From assembly GCA_016719135.1 (NCBI GenBank), contig JADKAV010000004.1, positions 118,501 to 182,500 on the forward strand: a stretch of 64,000 nt of DNA, given 5' to 3'. Source of the DNA: Micrococcales bacterium (GTDB lineage: Bacteria; Actinomycetota; Actinomycetes; S36-B12; UBA10799). The first letter of the stretch is position 1; every line of letters begins with the position of its first letter. This document shows positions 16,754 through 25,819 of the stretch, one piece after another. Under the pieces are notes generated by a model. The model searched no databases. It was not told where the DNA came from and was given only the letters and a program-made list of their open reading frames with translations. The position numbers and the translations under genes are program-made.

Positions 16754-18631
16754 CTACCGCACCCGCCAGGTCCGCACCCAGGTCGTTGTGGAGTAGCCGC
16801 TGCCGCCGGAGGTGATCCGCACCCGGATCCGGGTCTTCCGCGGCGCATTGCCGGTGCGCACAACGACGCGCTGCTTTGTCTTCTTGACCGTGACGGTCTT
16901 GCGGGCCTTCTTCGGCAGGATCTTCACCGTAACCGAGGCCGTCTGCCCCTCGCCGACACTGATCTTGCGCACCAACTTCGTGCGCCCGGCTGAGCGGATC
17001 TTCTTCGCTTTCTTGAGCGCCTTGACCTTCAGCGTTGCTTTCTCCGGGAACGTCCAGGGGGGCGTGGCGATGTCGTCGGTGGCCAGGGTGCACGTGACGT
17101 TGTGCCCTTCCATCACAGCCACGCTGGCACCTGCGACAGTGCCGCCATCACAGGTCCATGACCCGGACGTGTACCCGTCCGGCCCGGCGCTGCCCAGGGT
17201 GTAGGTGATGCCAGGGTGGACCTTGTGGAACACCCCGGACCCCCCGGGTGTGGCGAAATTGAACGCGTCGCCGGCAGGTTGCACCGCCATGGCGGACAGG
17301 GTCCAGTCGTCCATGGTCGCGTCTCCCCCGTCATCGGAGGTGGGCGCGACGGCCAGCCGCAACGTCGGCAGCGGCCGAACCGTGACACTCGCCGAGGCGT
17401 TCGCCGTCGCCGTCGACCCGTCGTTGTCCACCACGGTGACAGTCGCGGTGTTCGCGATCTCACCTGGTTTGGACTGCTGCACCGTGTAGGCACACGTCGC
17501 CGTCTTCCCCGCCGCGATCTCGGTATTGATCAGGTTCTCGCATCCGCGGGACAGGGTATGGTCGTCGGTGAGCTTCTGAATTGTCACTGTCTCCGCTGAG
17601 GTGTTGGTGATGGCAAGTTCGTAGCCGAATGTCGCCTCCGACTCGAGCTGCGATGAAGGGCCAGTGACGGTCTTCGCGAGGGTGACCGTCGGGGCGACAT
17701 CGGTGAACGCCACCGCGGCCGTATCCGTGGCATTGCCCTGCACCCCCTCGGCGCTGGAGACGACGGCGGAGGCCTTGTTGGTGTGGGTCGCCAGGTCATC
17801 GGCGGCCAAGGTCCGGGTCACGGTGCAGGAGTACGAGCCGTCGGTCTCGATGGTGCCGCCAGTGCCACAACTACCCTGATCCTTCAGGTTCCCGAACACC
17901 GTGTCCGAAAGACCGTCGAGCTCCACGGCCACGGGACCGGTGTTGTCCACCTTGAAGGTGAAGGTCACAGGCCCGCCCGTCTCAGGGACGCTCACCGGAT
18001 CGGCGGACTTGGTCAGAATGATGACTGGGTCTATACAGTCGGCAGTACCGTCGCCGTCAGTATCGGTGTCGGCCACCCCACACCCGCACACGCCCGGCTC
18101 CGACTTGCCGGGATCGGCCGGGCAACCATCCGTACAGTCGGCAGTACCGTCCCCGTCAGTATCGGTGTCAGCCACCCCACACCCACACACGCCCGGCTCC
18201 GACTTGCCGGGGTCAAGCGGGCACTGATCCACACAGTCATACCGGCCGTCGTCGTCGGTGTCGGTATCGGCCACCCCGCACCCGCAGACCCCCTCGCTCT
18301 CGGACTTGTCGGGGTCAGCCGGGCAGGCGTCGATACAGCCCGGCACGCCGTCGCCGTCCTCATCGGTCTCGATCTCGCACCCACAGCGAGTGGACTCCAC
18401 CAGAGCCGGGTTGTCATCACAACGATCCACACAGTCGGCAGTACCGTCCCCGTCAGTGTCGGTGTCAGCCACCCCACACCCACACACCCCCGGCTCCGAC
18501 TTGCCGGGATCGGCCGAGCAACCATCCACACAGTCGGCAGTACCGTCCCCGTCAGTATCGGTGTCGGAAACTTCGCGATCACATGGCCCGTGTGTTCGTC
18601 GCAGGCATGGGCGCCTGTTCGTCATCGCCAT
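16754..18631 (-). CDS. TSP3-repeat and DUF11-type surface protein, probably N-terminally truncated
   Basis: 625 residues. Residues ~22-205 are Cys-rich thrombospondin type 3-like calcium-binding repeats (DTDTDGDGTADCVDGC, KSEPGVCGCG) in 33-residue units. Then come two DUF11/CARDB-like beta domains (FTFKVDNTGPVAVEL, GYELAITNTSAETVTI), a prealbumin-like segment, and a basic tail ending TWRVR like the protein at 742..1704. Such proteins are exported, but no signal peptide is present. The frame upstream of 18631 is open only to a TAG at about 18685 and gives unrelated residues. The 5' end therefore seems lost or shifted, and the gene may be non-functional. The next upstream gene is a different membrane protein. 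Confidence 0.72.
   Translation of the reverse strand: MAMTNRRPCLRRTHGPCDREVSDTDTDGDGTADCVDGCSADPGKSEPGVCGCGVADTDTDGDGTADCVDRCDDNPALVESTRCGCEIETDEDGDGVPGCIDACPADPDKSESEGVCGCGVADTDTDDDGRYDCVDQCPLDPGKSEPGVCGCGVADTDTDGDGTADCTDGCPADPGKSEPGVCGCGVADTDTDGDGTADCIDPVIILTKSADPVSVPETGGPVTFTFKVDNTGPVAVELDGLSDTVFGNLKDQGSCGTGGTIETDGSYSCTVTRTLAADDLATHTNKASAVVSSAEGVQGNATDTAAVAFTDVAPTVTLAKTVTGPSSQLESEATFGYELAITNTSAETVTIQKLTDDHTLSRGCENLINTEIAAGKTATCAYTVQQSKPGEIANTATVTVVDNDGSTATANASASVTVRPLPTLRLAVAPTSDDGGDATMDDWTLSAMAVQPAGDAFNFATPGGSGVFHKVHPGITYTLGSAGPDGYTSGSWTCDGGTVAGASVAVMEGHNVTCTLATDDIATPPWTFPEKATLKVKALKKAKKIRSAGRTKLVRKISVGEGQTASVTVKILPKKARKTVTVKKTKQRVVVRTGNAPRKTRIRVRITSGGSGYSTTTWVRTWRVR
18033..18577 (-). repeat. 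In-gene tandem repeats encoding TSP3-like units
   Basis: Near-identical 99-bp units (33 residues) recur, marked by the shared start acagtcggcagtaccgt at about 18033, 18132, 18429 and 18528. Middle units are more diverged. Such DNA is prone to slippage, so copy number may vary between strains. It is coding, not a CRISPR array. Confidence 0.85.
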
Positions 18632-18772
18632 GCCAGCCCGCCAGTCCCATGATCGACGGTGACCCGACCCGGGAAGGCAGCCCTACGCACACGCGCTGCG
18701 CAAGCATTCTTGATCAGCCAACGGGCCTTCTTGCCACCCACAAGCACTGCTCGCCGATGATCTTCAGAACCC

Positions 18773-21724
18773 TTAGTCCGGCACGAGGAAATCGACTTGG
18801 CAGACCTCGCCGACCGCGTACTGCGGATATCCGGGTTCCCAGTACCATCCCTCAACGACCGCCCGGTACTCGTCCGCGAATTGGTAGCGACTATGGGTCT
18901 GCAGGATCGGACATGGGTCGCCGGCACCGCCTGGCGAGTATTCGCTGACGTACCGATCGACGCGGCTCTGCTGGTCCGAGAAGACCCGGAATCCGATCGG
19001 ATCCGTGCGCCGGAACAAGTTGATCCAGCGGGGGGAGGCCGCTGAAACCCCCAACCGGGACGCGAGGCTTCCATCGGGCACTGGGGGCTCCAGTGGGTCG
19101 TCAGGGCCGCCGGTGTCGGGTGCGTCAGGGGCGGCGCTGCCGAAGTCGGCCCGGTCGGTCAGCGGGTGGCTACCGATCACCTCGGGCCCCAGGACACCGG
19201 GGAAGATCCGTCCGTACCAGGTGCGCAACTGAGAGCCATAGGTCACCAGGCGCAGTCGCTCGATCTCATCGTCGGCCAACTGCGCCGCGGCAGCCACCGC
19301 GATGAGCGAACCCTGACTGTGCCCCGACACGATGACGTTCGCACCCAGGCTGCGCGCCCAGCCGATCCTCGAGGTGATTTCCGGCACGACTCGCTCCGCG
19401 TAACAGGGCGGACCGAGCGGGTGAGCCACGCGCGGCCAGAATGTGCTGAGGTCCCAGAGCACGCCGACTGCCCTGCGGGCACCCTCGGACTTGCGCAGTC
19501 GGGCGGCCACGGCGATCAGTCCGGCAGACACACCAAGGGCCGTCCAGAGACCTATGACTGCCAGGGTCCGCAGGCGCTCGTGGTCCTGCCATGGCGGCGA
19601 CCCGGTGGAAGCGCCGATCAGCACCGCCACCGCCGCAACCGACGTGATGACGCCGAACAGTCCCAGTAGTCGCTCCGCGCGGTGGGTGAAGCCGGCGGTG
19701 AGCCGGGCCTGCGTGCTGTCCCGTCGAAGGACGCCTATCACCGCATCGAACATGGTTTGTTCAACGATGGCCGTCCGGGCATGGCGCCGGAAGTACCAGA
19801 AACACACCCCCGCCGACACGACGATCGCGAGCAGCCACAAGGGCATCGACAGGGCGAACCAGACCAGGACCTGGGGAACGATCAATGGCTCCTGCGGGGT
19901 GTTGGCCACCGCGACGTGCACCCCGGCAGGCTCCGTGGCCCGGATTTGGATGGCGCCTTTCGGCGTGACCGTACCCGAGGCGACGTATTCGCCGGTCGTA
20001 GCCGCGTCCGCACAGCCCGGCGCCTCATCGGAGGCCGTGACGCAACTGTCGACGAGGGTGACCGGCGGCTCCACCACGACAACCCTACCGCCGGTCAGGT
20101 CGAGCGCGGGCACCTGATGCCTGACCCCCTCGAACGCGCGGGTGGTCGCCAGGGACTCCACTGCCACGGTCCCAGACCAAACGGTGACCACGCCGTCTGC
20201 GTCGACACTGACCGCGGCACGTTCGATGGCGACCTGACCGCCAGCATTGAGAACCGGCTGCCCCAACTGCAACTGCGCGGCGCGCGCCCCAGGCGAAGCT
20301 TCGTCGCGGAATCCGGCCTGCAGGTCCGCCACCGACTGGCCACCTCCGTTCAGCCAGTCAGCGGCAAGCACCGTTGTCGACGTGGTGAAGACCGCGGCGA
20401 TCCAGACCGCAGAGCCGAGCAGAATGGCCGCCCCTGCGCCGTGCCAGGCCCGCGGCTTGCCTGCCTGCGGATCGGAGCGACTGTGCTGGATCCAGAGGCC
20501 GAGCCCCAGCACAGCGAGCGCCAGCACGGTCACCAGCGGCCACCATTCCAAGAACGCACCGAGCGCGATTCCGAGCAGTGCCGACGGGAGGAGCAAGGCG
20601 AGCCACGGTCTGTCCGAAGCGAAGACGAGCCACGCCACGCATGCCACCAGCAGGAACAGCAATCCGCCGACCACGAGGTTGTGACCCCGTAGCGGCCCGG
20701 CCTGCGCTGCGCTCTCCAGCGGACCCGACGTGAAGAGCAGATAGCCGTAGGCCGCGAGTAGTGCCAGCACGACCCAGCCCACGAATTGGGAGATGCGGCA
20801 GGCCGTTCGCCTTGCCCAGCCGGCTTGCTCAACCCTGCCGGGGAAGTCGATGCCATCCTCGTAACTCATCCCCACGGCGACGATCCCCAACAGCCCGATG
20901 AGCACTGCCGAAATGCCAGTCACCGCCAGACCCAACTGGTGGGAGGTTCCGCCGAACTCGGCCACGGGGAACGCGCCGGATCCCACGACGACCGCCACCC
21001 CGCCCGCGAGATGCAGCCGTTGCAGGCGACGGGTGCGGTCGCTGCCGTTCCACATCCGCCTGCGGCTCAGAACCCTGAACTTCTGCGACCGGGCCACCGG
21101 TTGAGGTAACACGTCCTCGTAGCGACTCATGGACTGCCGGGATAGGAACCACAGTCCAGCCAGGGCGAGCAGCGGCAGCAGGGATCCGACCAGCACCCGC
21201 CGGGTTGTGGTGTCCCACGGAGGTCGGTCCAGGAACTGCAGGACTGACGGCAGCGAGGGGCACACCATCGACCCGCCCCGGAAGCACTGCCATGCCACCA
21301 AGTCGATGCCAACCAAACAGAGACCAGCGATCAGCAACAGGGTCAGCAGCAGAGACGCGACGCGCACGACGATGGCTGTCGCCTTGCGCGTCCCGGCGTC
21401 CACGTCGAGTTCCGGTCTGGCCCAGTAGGAGAGATTTCCCAAGGCGAACGGCAGCAAGGTCAGCCACGCCGCGCGCCGCACCCATCCGAGGAATCCTGCG
21501 GCCCCGGACGTCAACGCACCCCACGAATAGGCCTCGACTGCTGTGAAGGTTGGCACCTTTAGGCCGTACGGGGAGCCCTTGCGGCATCGGTAGAAACCGG
21601 TCAGGTGGTCGCCCGCCACCTGACCGGCGTCCGAGGCGTCGACGCCCAGCATCTGGTGCGGCGGGGTTCCGGACACGCCGTGGACGCGTAGTTCGAGCAC
21701 TCCCGGGACCGATGGTTCAGCCAT
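18773..21724 (-). CDS. Large multi-pass membrane protein with lipase-like alpha/beta hydrolase domain
   Basis: 983 residues from ATG 21724 (LELRVHGVSGTPPHQML near the N-terminus is the conserved start region of an actinobacterial family). It has many membrane helices between residues ~80 and 480, a soluble beta-rich insert (~490-640), two or three further helices, then a hydrolase domain with nucleophile elbow VSGHSQGSLIAV around residue 800. A late catalytic His is not obvious. It is probably a membrane-bound esterase/lipase of unknown substrate. It lies downstream of a small membrane protein and a GT2 glycosyltransferase on the same strand, perhaps all acting on an envelope polymer or lipid. 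A partial relic of this gene lies at 24253..24417. Confidence 0.78.
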   Translation of the reverse strand: MAEPSVPGVLELRVHGVSGTPPHQMLGVDASDAGQVAGDHLTGFYRCRKGSPYGLKVPTFTAVEAYSWGALTSGAAGFLGWVRRAAWLTLLPFALGNLSYWARPELDVDAGTRKATAIVVRVASLLLTLLLIAGLCLVGIDLVAWQCFRGGSMVCPSLPSVLQFLDRPPWDTTTRRVLVGSLLPLLALAGLWFLSRQSMSRYEDVLPQPVARSQKFRVLSRRRMWNGSDRTRRLQRLHLAGGVAVVVGSGAFPVAEFGGTSHQLGLAVTGISAVLIGLLGIVAVGMSYEDGIDFPGRVEQAGWARRTACRISQFVGWVVLALLAAYGYLLFTSGPLESAAQAGPLRGHNLVVGGLLFLLVACVAWLVFASDRPWLALLLPSALLGIALGAFLEWWPLVTVLALAVLGLGLWIQHSRSDPQAGKPRAWHGAGAAILLGSAVWIAAVFTTSTTVLAADWLNGGGQSVADLQAGFRDEASPGARAAQLQLGQPVLNAGGQVAIERAAVSVDADGVVTVWSGTVAVESLATTRAFEGVRHQVPALDLTGGRVVVVEPPVTLVDSCVTASDEAPGCADAATTGEYVASGTVTPKGAIQIRATEPAGVHVAVANTPQEPLIVPQVLVWFALSMPLWLLAIVVSAGVCFWYFRRHARTAIVEQTMFDAVIGVLRRDSTQARLTAGFTHRAERLLGLFGVITSVAAVAVLIGASTGSPPWQDHERLRTLAVIGLWTALGVSAGLIAVAARLRKSEGARRAVGVLWDLSTFWPRVAHPLGPPCYAERVVPEITSRIGWARSLGANVIVSGHSQGSLIAVAAAAQLADDEIERLRLVTYGSQLRTWYGRIFPGVLGPEVIGSHPLTDRADFGSAAPDAPDTGGPDDPLEPPVPDGSLASRLGVSAASPRWINLFRRTDPIGFRVFSDQQSRVDRYVSEYSPGGAGDPCPILQTHSRYQFADEYRAVVEGWYWEPGYPQYAVGEVCQVDFLVPD

Positions 21725-21882
21725 GGCGACCCCCAACTGTGAGGTACGAACACCATGAACACTGACAGACCGGTGCGACATTTGTAAGCCCTGCGCGTGG
21801 TTTCGCTCAGCCATGCCCTGCCTCATCCGGAGGCGGCGGACGGTCCTACGTCGTCCGGGCAAGGCACAGTGAAACAACTGAC

Positions 21883-22134
21883 CTAAGTCCACGCTCCTGG
21901 TCGGCCACGCGAGGCATCGACTGCTTCATCCCTGTCCGGATAGATGCTGCGAGTCTGTGCGCGCACATATGTCCTGGGAAGCCAGTCTCGAGGGTGGACC
22001 TTCGGCAGGATCTTCGCTACCGCAAGTGCCACGTACATGACCGTGTTCACCGCCACGAATGCCGCGAGTACTGAGAACCAGAGGGAACCGGGCGTGTTTT
22101 CGGAGAACAACATCCCCGCTTCCAGGACGGTCAT
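21883..22134 (-). CDS. Small membrane protein of unknown function
   Basis: 83 residues from ATG 22134, preceded by AAGGGTG. One clear helix (LWFSVLAAFVAVNTVMYVALAVA, ~20-42), then a basic cytoplasmic tail (KILPKVHPRDWLPRTYVR). The start lies 10 nt after the stop of the glycosyltransferase gene, so the two are surely co-transcribed, and it may be an accessory subunit of that enzyme. I do not recognise a family. Confidence 0.65.
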   Translation of the reverse strand: MTVLEAGMLFSENTPGSLWFSVLAAFVAVNTVMYVALAVAKILPKVHPRDWLPRTYVRAQTRSIYPDRDEAVDASRGRPGAWT

Positions 22135-22144
22135 GTGAGCACCC

Positions 22145-23728
22145 TCAAGCCCGCAAAGCATCAGCATCCGCCTTCACCGCGACCCCACCGTTCTCGTTAC
22201 GGACGACATGACCCCACTGCGCACTCTTGGCGGTCATGATGTCGAAGACGCCCTTCACGTACACCACATTCAGAAACATCGCGTAGACCAACTCCGGGAA
22301 GAGCAACGCCGCCAATAGTCGGGCCTGCCAGGTCGATCGCCACACAGCTACGACCCGCTCGACGGCGAACAGGGTGCCGATGCCGATCCAGAACGGGAAC
22401 CAAACCCACTGATCCAAGGAGAAGATCATGAAGAACAGAAGGGCCAGATAGGCGGTGAGCGCCACCACGCCGTAACCGATGCCCAGTTGCTGAGCCCAGT
22501 AACGGGCGGTCTGGGGCGTCACACCGTACGCCCCCAGGTTCTCCAACGCACCACGCTGCCACCGCAGACGCTGATGCCACAGTGCCCGCCAGGTGGGCAT
22601 CACTTCCGTCACGACCCGGCACCTGTCCGGCGAAATCATCAAGGCACCAAGAGACTTCAAAGCGATCGTCAACTCGTTGTCCTCAGTGAGCGCCTCCGTG
22701 TCATACACGTCTGCGTAGTGGCCGGGCAGCAGGGTGCCGCGACTCTCAGCCACCGTCTTCAGCGCTCGGGAGCGGAACATGGACGCCGTCCCGGTGAGGA
22801 CGAAAACCCGCCCCCGGCGGCGCGCGATCTCTCGGCTGTACCGGGTGTACTCGTTGCGCTGGAACTGCCCCATGATGCCCGCACCATCCTCGCCATAGAA
22901 CAGTCCGCCGACCGCCATCAAGGCGCGGTCATCGGTCATCCGCTGGCGGGCTGCAGCCAGATAGCCACGGTCGAGAACCGTATCGGCATCCATGATCATC
23001 ACGGTGTCGTTCTCGTCCAGTTGAGGCAGTAAACGAACAAGCACCTGGTTCAGGGCACCAGCCTTCTTCTTGGTATTGCCCACCGTGGGGACCACTTCGA
23101 CTCCGGCAGCGCGTGCCACCTGCTCCGTCGAGTCGGTGCAGTTGTCAGCCACGACAATGATCCGATCCGGAGGATCATCGTGCTCCTGCAACGACCGCAG
23201 CGTGGCCCCGATCTTGTCCTGTTCGTTGTGTGCCGGAATGAGCACCGTGACCGTGACCGGGCCATGGAATACTCCCCGGGTCCGCTGCATGACGATCTTC
23301 GGAGCCAAAGGTGTGACGCCGGGGTTTTCGGAGCGACGGTAGCGATTCGCGATCGTACGCTCCATGGTTGCGACGGCCGCCGCGAAAAGCAGCGCTACAG
23401 CCACCGCCATCAGGATCACCCGGGCACTGGGGGCCTGCGTGTCGTAGAGAATCCGCCAGGTCTCGAAGAGGAGTCCGCGTTGCGGCGGGGTCCGTCGAGC
23501 GGGGTCCGTCAGCGACAAGGACATCCACAGCATCCCCGCTGCGGCGACCGCGAGCAGAAGGACCACCAGCCCCACCGCCCTGTCCATCCGCAGTCGGGCC
23601 ATGCGCCGCAGGACGGGCGCTTGCTGCGCACCTTCGTCTGTGGAGTCGCAACGGGCGTCTCGATCCGACCCGGCGTCTTGCACGGTCGTCATCAATGGCG
23701 TGATGAATCCCCGGAACCGATGTGTCAT
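22145..23728 (-). CDS. Family 2 glycosyltransferase, membrane-embedded (processive type)
   Basis: 527 residues; start fixed by GAGGAGG ahead of ATG 23728. Two N-terminal helices (~51-72, 103-120). The GT2 catalytic domain has TVLIPAHNEQDKIG (~161-174), VVADNCTDST, the DxD motif MDADTVLD (~247-252), TEDNE (~348-352) with the catalytic acid, and QRLRWQRG (~386-393), the QxxRW motif of processive synthases such as chitin, hyaluronan or cellulose synthase. Two or three C-terminal helices follow. It probably polymerises and exports a beta-linked polysaccharide. No PilZ domain is seen, so c-di-GMP control is not supported. Confidence 0.88.
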   Translation of the reverse strand: MTHRFRGFITPLMTTVQDAGSDRDARCDSTDEGAQQAPVLRRMARLRMDRAVGLVVLLLAVAAAGMLWMSLSLTDPARRTPPQRGLLFETWRILYDTQAPSARVILMAVAVALLFAAAVATMERTIANRYRRSENPGVTPLAPKIVMQRTRGVFHGPVTVTVLIPAHNEQDKIGATLRSLQEHDDPPDRIIVVADNCTDSTEQVARAAGVEVVPTVGNTKKKAGALNQVLVRLLPQLDENDTVMIMDADTVLDRGYLAAARQRMTDDRALMAVGGLFYGEDGAGIMGQFQRNEYTRYSREIARRRGRVFVLTGTASMFRSRALKTVAESRGTLLPGHYADVYDTEALTEDNELTIALKSLGALMISPDRCRVVTEVMPTWRALWHQRLRWQRGALENLGAYGVTPQTARYWAQQLGIGYGVVALTAYLALLFFMIFSLDQWVWFPFWIGIGTLFAVERVVAVWRSTWQARLLAALLFPELVYAMFLNVVYVKGVFDIMTAKSAQWGHVVRNENGGVAVKADADALRA

Positions 23729-24252
23729 CGCCCCGCCTCCTCACCGGGAAGATCGGTCTGAACAACTACGACCTTGAGGAATCAGGTGTCATCGCGCATC
23801 TGGGCTACCTGAGAACGGACCGTCTTTGCTGCGATCTCCCTGCGGCGACCACTTGCAGCACCCTGCGACTTCTGTGCCCTTACCTCGGCAAGGGGTACTC
23901 ACCGAAGGAGGGAACCATGGACACCACCGAAGTGACGATCGCGCTGGACACCATCGTGGTGTTCGGGGCGAAGGCCGAGCCGCTGTCCTGCTCCTCGTCT
24001 CCGTCGGAGCACTGATCACCTGAGCAGTCGGATCAGCGGCCCCCTACCTGACCTTCGACATTTCGGGAAAGGTTCCCCTGCAGCGCGGTGCTGTGCTGGT
24101 GGTTTCAGGCCCCACGGTCGTCGGACCAATTCTGCGGGCATGGCACACACGGCCCAAGCCCAGCGCAAGTCCTGCAGTGGGAAGGCACGTCGTCGGACCC
24201 GATCGGCGACGTTAGGCATCGTGGTGCTCACTGTCATCACCTCCGAGACCCT
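23729..24252. other. Gene-poor stretch with a possible degraded membrane-protein ORF
   Basis: No intact gene is supported. A strong Shine-Dalgarno (AAGGAGGG) precedes ATG 23917, which opens a 32-codon frame (MDTTEVTIALDTIVVFGAKA...). Shifting frame near 23980 gives a hydrophobic continuation (AVLLLVSVGALIT) and then, past a stop, YLTFDISGKVPL. This looks like a frameshifted remnant of a small membrane protein, but it is too short to identify. Confidence 0.4.
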
Positions 24253-24417
24253 CGCCCCGGAAGCCCTCTCGTGGCACCAACTCGATCATGAGCAGGCACA
24301 GACCGCGATCAGCAAAAGGTCAGTAGCGGAGACACGACACGCACCACGATGGCTGTCGCCTTGGCGTCCGGCGCGACATCGAGCTCCGCCGTGCCCAGTA
24401 CGATAGATTGCCGAAGG
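24253..24417 (-). pseudogene. Relic fragment of the large lipase-like membrane protein gene
   Basis: This segment aligns with 21274..21440 inside the 18773..21724 gene (by eye roughly 75-80 % identity), for example the shared run acgatggctgtcgcctt and the flanks cgccccggaagc and cccagta. It corresponds to residues ~95-150 of that protein. The frame is disrupted by small indels, and the relic is cut off at about 24420 beside the DUF1269 gene. It is a decayed partial duplication. Confidence 0.7.
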
Positions 24418-24428
24418 ACTACCCGCGA

Positions 24429-24950
24429 TCAGGAGTCGACGGCCTCCACGATCTTTTCTCCGCCTTCGTTGATCGCCTTCACAACGGCGTCATAGTCGCC
24501 CTTGTCGATGGCCTTGTTCGTCTTCTTGACAGCCTTGTTGACTGCTCTATCGACCCGGTCAAGATAAAGATCGTCGACAACGGCGACGATTGCGGACGCT
24601 CCGTTGGGCAGCCACTGCTCGGCATCGACGCCGATCTGCTTCTCCTCATGGCGCTTGACCAACTTACCGACGCCCGCGCCGATTCCTGCGCCGACCGCCG
24701 TGGCCAGCAGCAGCGGGGGCGCGAACAGGCCAGCCACTAGTCCGCCGACGGCGCCCAGGCCCGTGCCGGCCGCTACCAGCCCGCCACCGTGTTCCTTCAC
24801 GTCAACCTTGCCGTCCGCGTCTCGTTGCAGGACCACGGCAGCGAGCACCGCGGTGTCCCCGATTCCCTCGAGAGCCCTGAAGTCCTCCGCTGCGGCCCCA
24901 CTGTCATCGCCGTAGGTGGCGACGAACAGGATCAGGTTTGCCTCTGTCAT
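24429..24950 (-). CDS. DUF1269-type glycine-zipper membrane-associated protein
   Basis: 173 residues from ATG 24950, preceded by GGGAG. An N-terminal alpha/beta part (ANLILFVATYGDDSGAAAEDFRAL) is followed by a glycine-rich hydrophobic hairpin (GLGAVGGLVAGLFAPPLLLA and VGAGIGAGVGKLV), then a charged helical C-terminus with Lys/Asp repeats. This matches the DUF1269/DUF6325 class of small membrane-associated proteins, often stress-induced. Function unknown. It is monocistronic in appearance. Confidence 0.72.
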   Translation of the reverse strand: MTEANLILFVATYGDDSGAAAEDFRALEGIGDTAVLAAVVLQRDADGKVDVKEHGGGLVAAGTGLGAVGGLVAGLFAPPLLLATAVGAGIGAGVGKLVKRHEEKQIGVDAEQWLPNGASAIVAVVDDLYLDRVDRAVNKAVKKTNKAIDKGDYDAVVKAINEGGEKIVEAVDS

Positions 24951-25268
24951 TGTCTGTCTCCCTCTGGTAGGCACTGCCGAGCGCGCAACGCTTCTTACTG
25001 GGCTAGCGTGATCGTCCGGCTTGCACCCACCAGCCAAACACCAGTTGCGTAAGGCCACGTCACCCGCGTTGGGTGATTCCGCGAGAGCGGGGCTGGTACT
25101 CCCCAGGAGTGACCTGCGCGCCTATCTCCGGAAATGAGGGACTGGCGATTACGCAGTCGCCATCGCGATTCCGCCGCCCGAGTCCTGGCTCCCGGCGACG
25201 TGGATCCATCCGAAGAGGCGCGCAAAGACAGAGAGCCCCTTCAACGCGACCACCCGCGTAGTGCCGGA
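24951..25268. other. Intergenic region with no supported gene
   Basis: Read on both strands, this stretch shows no frame with family similarity or a credible Shine-Dalgarno. It must hold the promoter of the minus-strand DUF1269 gene and ends at copy B of the 51-bp repeat. Confidence 0.5.
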
Positions 25269-25319
25269 GGGACTTTGGTCGAATCTAGTCAGTGCGAGAC
25301 CGGATACGTCCAAAGTCCC
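25269..25319 (+). repeat. 51-bp intergenic repeat, copy B
   Basis: Perfect 10-bp inverted ends GGGACTTTGG / CCAAAGTCCC. Same length, orientation and internal conserved positions as copies at 6935 and 28891. It sits just upstream of a truncated toxin gene. Confidence 0.85.
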
Positions 25320-25401
25320 CGAGCACCGGTCAATTGCGGCCATCTTTGTGCAAACGCCGAATCGCTGGCCGGCGAGCGCGCTCTCACGCTCAGCGCCTGA
25401 C

Positions 25402-25632
25402 GATCAACTCGACGACGTGACCGAAGGCTTCCGCGCCATCCGGATCGAACGCTATCCGATTTCGACGATGATGCGGGCGGTACTCGACCTGCGCGCGCAC
25501 TACACCGCCTACGACGCGGCCTACGTAGTGCTCGCGCAGGCGCTCGCAGCCCCGCTGATCAGCGCCGATGCGAAACTGCTCGAAGCTCGCAAAGTCGGAG
25601 TCGATGTGCGGGTGATGCAACCGTCCCCGTAG
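25402..25632 (+). pseudogene. Truncated PIN-domain (VapC-like) toxin, C-terminal half only
   Basis: The in-frame product from about 25402 reads like the second half of a VapC: IERYPISTMMRAVLDLR, then the PIN core TAYDAAYVVLAQAL and LISADAKLLEA with the third and fourth acidic residues. The N-terminal half with the first catalytic Asp and the Glu is missing, and upstream sequence in that frame is unrelated. No antitoxin gene is adjacent. It should be catalytically dead. Confidence 0.72.
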
Positions 25633-25708
25633 TTCGCCTCGAGACAGGACTCACCTCGGAGACCATGATTTGGCGGGGCTGCCAGAACCACGATTTGTGG
25701 AACAGCAC

Positions 25709-25755
25709 GCTAGTTGCCCGATAGCCCGAAACTTACGGGTCATTTGGCAACTAGC
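25709..25755. repeat. REP-like double hairpin, copy 1
   Basis: Outer stem GCTAGTTGCC / GGCAACTAGC is perfect (10 bp), and an inner stem CCCG / CGGG lies inside. A closely similar element with the same two-stem layout is at 50283..50334. It lies downstream of the MMPL transporter gene and might also act as a bidirectional terminator. Confidence 0.65.
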
Positions 25756-25819
25756 GAGCCATCTCACACGCGCGACGTCGTCCGGCCGCATCTTTCAGAC
25801 CAGCTTCCCGGGCGGTGGG

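Noticed and set aside
18033..18577. Possible CRISPR-like repeat array
   Set aside because: Units are 99 bp with no unique spacers, stay in frame and encode TSP3-type repeats.
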